A DNA stretch of 64,000 nucleotides from NCBI GenBank assembly GCA_016290335.1, contig JAEETM010000002.1:29674-93673 (forward strand). Reading direction: 5' to 3'. Positions 59,880-64,000 of this stretch are shown here, one piece after another. The position numbers and the translations under genes are program-made. How positions within the stretch are numbered: the first letter of the stretch is position 1; every line of letters begins with the position of its first letter. Source of the stretch: Treponema sp. (GTDB lineage: Bacteria > Spirochaetota > Spirochaetia > Treponematales > Treponemataceae). The notes beneath the pieces are model-generated. The model was not told where the DNA came from. It saw only the letters and a list, made by a program, of their open reading frames with translations, and did no database searches.

Positions 59880-60566
59880 TTATTTGCCAATTAAATTATC
59901 CAGAGCCTGTTTTGCAACCTGCTGTTCTGCTTCTTTTTTGGTTTTTCCGGTGGCGGGGCCGAAGGTCTGGTCGCCAATGTGTACTATATATTTGAAGGTT
60001 TGGTCATGGTCAGGGCCGGTGCGTTCTATAAGCTCGTAAACAGGGCATTTTTTGTATTTTTTCTGGCAAAGCTCCTGTAAATCGGTTTTAAAGTCTTTTA
60101 TTCCGTTTTCCAGAACCTCGTTTACGGCTGGAATAATAAACTCAAGAACATATTTTTCTGCATTTTTGTAGCCTGAATCAAGATAATAGGCACCGATTAT
60201 TGCTTCCATGCAGTCTGCGAGGATTGCGGGCTTTTTTCTGCCGCCTGTTATTTCTTCTCCGTGACCAAGGACAAGAAGCTTATCTATTCCAAACTTAAGG
60301 GCAACAGGAGCAAGTGCTTTTTCTGAAACTACAATTGATTTGATTTTAGCAAGGTCACCTTCAGGATTTTCTAAGGTTCTATACAGATATGATGCCGTTA
60401 CCATTCCAAGCACAGAATCACCTAAAAACTCAAGACGTTCATTATTGTGAACATGTTTTTTTTCATTTGTTACGGAACGATGGTAAAATGCCTGGTCCAG
60501 CAGTTTAATATTCTTAAAATGAATATTTACCCTTTTGCAAAAATCTGTTAAATCCTGTTTTCGCAT
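59880..60566 (-). CDS. rnc: Ribonuclease III
   Basis: A 228-residue RNase III. NERLEFLGDSVLGMV is the signature with catalytic Glu/Asp, and DCMEAIIGAYYLD gives the second pair. A C-terminal dsRNA-binding domain starts DFKTDLQELCQKKYKKCP and ends KKEAEQQVAKQAL. It processes rRNA and cleaves dsRNA. It follows acpP, a common pairing, but a strong terminator stands between them. Confidence 0.95.
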   Translation of the reverse strand: MRKQDLTDFCKRVNIHFKNIKLLDQAFYHRSVTNEKKHVHNNERLEFLGDSVLGMVTASYLYRTLENPEGDLAKIKSIVVSEKALAPVALKFGIDKLLVLGHGEEITGGRKKPAILADCMEAIIGAYYLDSGYKNAEKYVLEFIIPAVNEVLENGIKDFKTDLQELCQKKYKKCPVYELIERTGPDHDQTFKYIVHIGDQTFGPATGKTKKEAEQQVAKQALDNLIGK

Positions 60567-60593
60567 AAGTCAAAAATCCTTCTTTTAAAATGA

Positions 60594-60626
60594 CAAAAAA
60601 AAAGTACAAGTTATTCAAACTTGTAC
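60594..60626 (-). terminator. Intrinsic terminator after acpP
   Basis: On the minus strand GTACAAGTT, TGAAT, AACTTGTAC: a perfect 9-bp stem, followed by ten T. It should end most rpmF-acpP transcripts before rnc. Confidence 0.9.
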
Positions 60627-60656
60627 CTTTCTAAAAGTCGTTCTTTTAAGGGAAAA

Positions 60657-60896
60657 TTACTTACCCTGCTCTGCTTTGATAAAATCGTAAGCATCACGAA
60701 CTGTTTCAAATTCATTTGCTTTTTCATCCGGAATACTTACGCCAAGTTCTTCTTCAATTGCATAAACAAGCTCGTAAGTATCAAGGCTGTCTGCTCCAAG
60801 GTCATTTCTGAAAGAAGCATCGAGTGTTACCTTTGCAGGATCAATGTCCAATTTTTCAACAATCATTTTCTGAATTTTTTCAAACAATTCGTCCAT
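60657..60896 (-). CDS. acpP: Acyl carrier protein
   Basis: A 79-residue acidic protein. Ser37 in DLGADSLDTYEL is the 4'-phosphopantetheine attachment site. It carries acyl chains in fatty acid synthesis. AGGAGAAAAAA precedes the ATG. It follows rpmF by 17 bases and is flanked by coaD upstream, whose product lies on the path to the cofactor. Confidence 0.95.
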   Translation of the reverse strand: MDELFEKIQKMIVEKLDIDPAKVTLDASFRNDLGADSLDTYELVYAIEEELGVSIPDEKANEFETVRDAYDFIKAEQGK

Positions 60897-60913
60897 TTTT
60901 TTCTCCTAAAAAA

Positions 60914-61102
60914 TTATCCATTAACTTCTGGTAAGATTACCTGTCTGCCACGGTAGAATCCGCATTTAGGACATACGTGGTGAGACTGAACAAGGTTTCC
61001 GCAGTTGTTACATTCAACAAGCTGTGGTGCCTTGAGCTTCATATTAATGGTCTGTCGGCGTTTTGTAACGGCCTTTGAAACTTTTGATCTAGGTACTGCC
61101 AT
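60914..61102 (-). CDS. rpmF: 50S ribosomal protein L32
   Basis: A 62-residue L32: MAVPRSKVSKAVTKRRQTIN at the start and CNNCGNLVQSHHVCPKCGFYRGRQ at the end. The four cysteines should bind zinc. GAGGTTATATAT precedes the ATG; the rpmF-acpP pair is classic. Confidence 0.95.
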   Translation of the reverse strand: MAVPRSKVSKAVTKRRQTINMKLKAPQLVECNNCGNLVQSHHVCPKCGFYRGRQVILPEVNG

Positions 61103-61144
61103 ATATATAACCTCACTTTAAAATCTGATAATAAACTGAAATCT

Positions 61145-61174
61145 ATAATACAACAGTTCCAATCAGAATGTCAA
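61145..61174 (-). promoter_or_regulatory. Promoter of rpmF-acpP
   Basis: On the minus strand: perfect TTGACA (61174-61169), 18-base spacer, TATTAT (61150-61145). The leader is about 36 bases to ATG 61102. Confidence 0.75.
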
Positions 61175-61247
61175 TGTATTATAGCAAAATTGTAGTAATA
61201 GCACAAGATTAAATATTACAAAAATTAAAAAAATGTCATTTAAAAAA

Positions 61248-61733
61248 CTATTTTTCTTTTTTAATTTTATCCTTGAGAGCTTTTTCTACGATTTTTGGAA
61301 CCATACGGCTGATGTCGCCGCCGAAACGGGCAAGTTCTTTGATGGAGCTTGATTTGACAATGGCGTATTTTTCTTTTGTCGGAATAAAAAGTGTTTCAAT
61401 ATTAGGATTAAGATTCTGATTCATGTGGGCAAGGTCGAACTCATAGGCAAAATCATTTGTAGAACGGATTCCACGAATTAAGACACCGGCATCAATATCC
61501 TTTGCATAGTTTACAATTAATCCTTTCCATATATGTACTTCAACATTGTCATAATCCTTTACAAGCTCTTTAAGTAAAGAAAATCTTTCATTTTCAGAAA
61601 ACATATATTTTTTATCAGGATTTACAGAGATAACAACGTCAACCAGATCAAAAAGTTTGGCAGCACGCTGGATAATATCAAGATGTCCGTTTGTCGGGGG
61701 GTCAAAAGAACCCGCAAATACAGCTTTTATCAT
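61248..61733 (-). CDS. coaD: Phosphopantetheine adenylyltransferase
   Basis: A 161-residue protein: [22 protein letters not shown] at the start (TxGH nucleotidyl-transfer motif), [16 protein letters not shown] in the middle and [14 protein letters not shown] at the end. It makes dephospho-CoA from phosphopantetheine and ATP. ATG 61733 has no Shine-Dalgarno sequence; a -10-like TACATT lies 7 bases upstream. Confidence 0.94.
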   Translation of the reverse strand: MIKAVFAGSFDPPTNGHLDIIQRAAKLFDLVDVVISVNPDKKYMFSENERFSLLKELVKDYDNVEVHIWKGLIVNYAKDIDAGVLIRGIRSTNDFAYEFDLAHMNQNLNPNIETLFIPTKEKYAIVKSSSIKELARFGGDISRMVPKIVEKALKDKIKKEK

Positions 61734-61740
61734 ATAATTG

Positions 61741-61769
61741 AATGTAACTTATTTGACCAAATAACGCAA
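61741..61769 (-). promoter_or_regulatory. Possible coaD promoter, leaderless spacing
   Basis: On the minus strand: TTGCGT (61769-61764), 17-base spacer, TACATT (61746-61741), then 7 bases to the coaD ATG. It overlaps the divergent promoter at 61753. Confidence 0.45.
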
Positions 61770-61782
61770 TAGATGTTATATT
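61753..61782 (+). promoter_or_regulatory. Promoter of the 61789 lipoprotein gene, leaderless spacing
   Basis: TTGACC (61753-61758), 18-base spacer, TGT-TATATT extended -10 (61777-61782), then 6 bases to ATG 61789. No Shine-Dalgarno sequence. Confidence 0.6.
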
Positions 61783-61788
61783 ATATAT

Positions 61789-62433
61789 ATGGGTAGGAAA
61801 ATCAAATCATTATCAATTATTCTTTTTTTGATATTCACTGTTCCACTTTTTTTTACCAGCTGCGAATCTGATAAAGTTACGCCTGAAACAGAAGACGTTG
61901 TACCACCTGAAATTGATGATGAAATAGAAGAAACTGTTGTAATAGAAGAACCAGAGCCTGTAATTCCAGAACCAGAACCTGAGCCAGAACCAATTTCTTC
62001 AAACGATGAAGAATATCTTCGTTCTACAAATAATCTTGATGAAGCAAGTACAATTACAAAGCAGGAGTTTAATGAAGATAAGGCTGCAATCTTAAAGATT
62101 ATTTCTGAACTTCAGGTTGTAATGGATACAAAGGATGCGAAAAGATGGCTCACCTACCTGGATCCGGAATCAATCAATTATTATTCAAATCCTGTAAACC
62201 TTAGAAATGCACAGAAAAAACTGCCAAGCAAATACTTAAAGCTTGCAAATATATCTGATTATTTCTTCTATGTATTTATTCCTTCCCGAAAACGTAGCCA
62301 GGTAGATGAAATACGTTATATTTCTAAAACTAACATCAAGGCTGTACAAGTAAAAGAAGATTATACCACCGTAGTTTATTATTATTTCACAAAAATAAAT
62401 GGAAAATGGCTTGTACATTTACCGCCAGTATGA
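61789..62433 (+). CDS. Lipoprotein with Glu/Pro-rich spacer, unknown function
   Basis: A 214-residue lipoprotein: lipobox FFTSC (Cys25). Residues 35-75 are a Pro/Glu/Val repeat (EEPEPVIPEPEPEPEP) that probably spans the periplasm. The folded domain (about 90-214) ends in strands such as TTVVYYYFTKINGKWLVHLP, resembling an NTF2-like or SnoaL-type cone fold. No catalytic residues are recognised. The ATG has no Shine-Dalgarno sequence but a strong promoter directly before it. Confidence 0.68.
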   Translation: MGRKIKSLSIILFLIFTVPLFFTSCESDKVTPETEDVVPPEIDDEIEETVVIEEPEPVIPEPEPEPEPISSNDEEYLRSTNNLDEASTITKQEFNEDKAAILKIISELQVVMDTKDAKRWLTYLDPESINYYSNPVNLRNAQKKLPSKYLKLANISDYFFYVFIPSRKRSQVDEIRYISKTNIKAVQVKEDYTTVVYYYFTKINGKWLVHLPPV

Positions 62434-62456
62434 TGAGTTTTTACTAGATTTGAATG

Positions 62457-62528
62457 TGCAGTTTGTTTTATAAAACTGCAAGTGAAGGCAGTAAAAATTG
62501 ACAGGTACCAACAGCATAGGCCTTCGCT
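62457..62528. repeat. Two-hairpin repeat (family B), copy 4
   Basis: TGCAGTTT (62457-62464) pairs with AAACTGCA (62473-62480); AGTGAAGGC (62481-62489) pairs with GCCTTCGCT (62520-62528) with one G-T pair. It lies between the lipoprotein gene and the next gene. Confidence 0.85.
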
Positions 62529-62620
62529 ATTTGATTTAGGTTGATTTTTTGATACCTATATTTTATAATTTTAGATTATATGTACTAATATATAGTATGT
62601 ATTTTATTTTGGAGGATTTT

Positions 62621-63382
62621 ATGAAATTGACAAAAATTGTAATTGTGACAGCCGTTCTTTTTATTTCAAGCAGCTTTCTTTTTGCACAGCAGCAGAGCGT
62701 AAAAAAAGGCTCCAATTCAAATAAAGAAACAGAAACTTCTGTAGAAAACGAATATCTTAATGATGTTGACGGTGATATTATAATGAGTCTTGCAAACTCA
62801 GATGAACTTGATAACAAGCTTGTTGCACTTCAGTATCTTCAGAATGCAATTGAAGATGGAAATACCTCTGACACTGTAGTTCAGGCACTTGACCAGCTTG
62901 CAGGCGAAGGTCTTACAAATCAGTCAAGAACAAACGGCCGTGTAATCAACAATTTCCCTGAAATCCGCCGACAGGCATGTCTTCTTCTTGCTAAAGTTCC
63001 AACAGAACATTCAAAGAATACACTTGTTTCTATTGCACTTGCAGATAATGAACCAATGGTTATGGCAGCTGCAGTTCAATCACTTGGTGTAATCGGTATT
63101 AATGATAATGATGAAGTTGTAGACGCAATCGCTTTTGCAAACAGAAAGAATCAGGTTCTTAATCCAACAAGCAGTCTTGCACTTGAAGTTTTAAACGCTT
63201 TCGAAGCCCTTGCTGATAACACAGAAAACAAGAAAACAATGATTGATGCAATTGCCAGAATCTCAACAGACTATCATTATGTTACACCTGTTCGTCAGAA
63301 AGCATATAAGCTTTTGAAACAGCTTTCTAACAATGCAAGTCAATCGCAGAATAAATCTAGCAAATCTGATGATGGTAAATAA
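62621..63382 (+). CDS. Exported HEAT-like repeat protein
   Basis: A 253-residue protein. Signal peptide MKLTKIVIVTAVLFISSSFLFAQ, then a short Ser/Asn/Glu-rich stretch, then helical repeats: NKLVALQYLQNAIEDGN, IRRQACLLLAKVPTEHSKN, NEPMVMAAAVQSLGVIGINDN, NPTSSLALEVLNAFEALADN. These fit HEAT/PBS-lyase-type repeats and suggest a periplasmic scaffold. ATG 62621 is chosen because GGAGG lies 5 bases upstream and the signal peptide begins there; the frame is open to 62549. The tail is Ser/Asn/Lys-rich. Confidence 0.75.
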   Translation: MKLTKIVIVTAVLFISSSFLFAQQQSVKKGSNSNKETETSVENEYLNDVDGDIIMSLANSDELDNKLVALQYLQNAIEDGNTSDTVVQALDQLAGEGLTNQSRTNGRVINNFPEIRRQACLLLAKVPTEHSKNTLVSIALADNEPMVMAAAVQSLGVIGINDNDEVVDAIAFANRKNQVLNPTSSLALEVLNAFEALADNTENKKTMIDAIARISTDYHYVTPVRQKAYKLLKQLSNNASQSQNKSSKSDDGK

Positions 63383-63409
63383 TTTTAGATAATTACTGAT
63401 ACTTAATAA

Positions 63410-64000
63410 ATGGAACCAATAATTTTAGCATCTTCATCGCCACGCAGACAAGAAATACTCAAAATGCTTAAAATACCCTACAGGGTTATTATGCCTAACA
63501 TTGATGAAACCGTTTCCAATCTGTTGGCACACGATGAAATACCGGAACTGCTCGCAAGAGAAAAGGTTATTGCCGTAATAAAATCCCTTCCTGTTGGACA
63601 GGAGATTCCCTGGGTTTTAGGTGCAGATACAATCATTTCTTTTGAAGACAAGCTTTATGGAAAACCTGAAAACCAGGAACAGGCTTTTGAGTTTCTTAAA
63701 GGCTTTCAGGGCAAAAGTCACAAAATCATAACATCTATTGTGCTTTATAATGGTAGAAAGCGCACGACTTCATCACGCGTATGTAAAACAGATATTACTT
63801 TTGCACCAATGAGTGATGAAGAAATACAATGGTATGTTGATACAGGCGAATGGCACGGAGCAGCAGGTGGTTACAGAATACAAAGCCTTTCGTCAATGTT
63901 TATCTCAAAAATAGAAGGATCTTATTCCGGAGCGATAGGATTGCCTATTTTTGAACTTTACGATATATTGAAAGAACAGGGATATAAAATCCTTGAATAG
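63410..64000 (+). CDS. maf: Maf-family nucleoside triphosphate pyrophosphatase
   Basis: A 196-residue Maf protein, complete with stop at the last base of the window. ILASSSPRRQEILKML at the start, VLGADTIISFEDKLYGKP near 70 and the later YRIQSLSSMFISKIEGSYSGAIGLP are family hallmarks. It removes non-canonical or excess nucleoside triphosphates. No Shine-Dalgarno sequence precedes ATG; GATACT lies 6 bases upstream as a weak -10 candidate. Confidence 0.9.
   Translation: MEPIILASSSPRRQEILKMLKIPYRVIMPNIDETVSNLLAHDEIPELLAREKVIAVIKSLPVGQEIPWVLGADTIISFEDKLYGKPENQEQAFEFLKGFQGKSHKIITSIVLYNGRKRTTSSRVCKTDITFAPMSDEEIQWYVDTGEWHGAAGGYRIQSLSSMFISKIEGSYSGAIGLPIFELYDILKEQGYKILE

Noticed and set aside
61103..61247. 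tRNA or small RNA gene between rpmF and coaD
   Set aside because: No cloverleaf or stable hairpin; the sequence is explained by the rpmF promoter and A/T-rich coaD 3' flank.

Overview
The window is a low-GC, gene-dense bacterial chromosome segment, most likely from a host-associated or anaerobic Treponema (Spirochaetes). The best taxonomic clue is a P83/100-family antigen gene at 18545. Other support comes from treponeme-style TPR, ankyrin and lipoprotein genes, a BMP-type purine importer, and a strictly fermentative gene set (Rnf-like, Hdr-Flx and soluble fumarate reductase). I saw no tRNA, rRNA, CRISPR array, phage or insertion sequence, and no gene-free stretch longer than 300 bases.

Layout. 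1-2148: 3' end of a diaminobutyrate aminotransferase gene plus a diaminobutyrate decarboxylase-like gene. 2199-10886 (minus): a divergent GH57 protein, an Rnf-like cluster (rnfB-A-E-G-D-C in map order), an unknown membrane protein and a PAP2-like phosphatase. 11121-20074: RNA-modification genes (RluA-type, PcnB-type, TrmA/RlmD-type), a P-loop/Asp23 fusion, a hydrolase, a beta-propeller protein and P83/100. 20298-23660 (minus): dnaB, rplI, rpsR, ssb, rpsF. 23902-28072: an ankyrin protein, rsmD and two TPR-type genes. 28157-34646: seven overlapping genes encoding HdrB-C-A, an MvhD/FlxD-like protein, two Fe-S proteins and a FlxA-like flavoprotein, a probable flavin-based electron-bifurcating NADH/ferredoxin complex. 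34698-40121: nucleoside/purine ABC importer plus xanthine phosphoribosyltransferase. 40254-43369: a complete biotin uptake system (bioY, bioM-like, bioN-like) facing birA, with a near-consensus BirA operator. 43376-47669: an orphan UrtA-like lipoprotein and a propeller/adenylate cyclase. 47797-50138: two-subunit soluble fumarate reductase. 50175-54753: a Nudix-HD fusion, an esterase, an S41-like peptidase and an AspT-type transporter. 54865-61733 (minus): a secreted protein, an M30-like lipoprotein peptidase, a CHASE2 adenylate cyclase, rnc, acpP, rpmF and coaD. 61789-64000: a lipoprotein, a repeat protein and maf.

How the parts fit. The Hdr-Flx complex, the soluble fumarate reductase and the Rnf-like cluster all concern redox balance in an anaerobic fermenter, with succinate as a likely product. 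The Rnf-like cluster is the strangest part. All reading frames are open and tightly packed, yet the canonical flavinylation motifs, the membrane cysteines, the RnfC nucleotide-binding loop and the first RnfB cluster are not visible. It may be a repurposed Rnf derivative.

Two genome-scale patterns stand out. First, three families of dispersed palindromic repeats lie between genes and sometimes supply the last codons of proteins. Second, several genes have a good -10 box 5-8 bases before the ATG and no Shine-Dalgarno sequence, which predicts leaderless mRNAs next to genes with ordinary GGAG-type sites. All functional calls rest on reading motifs by eye; no database search was run.
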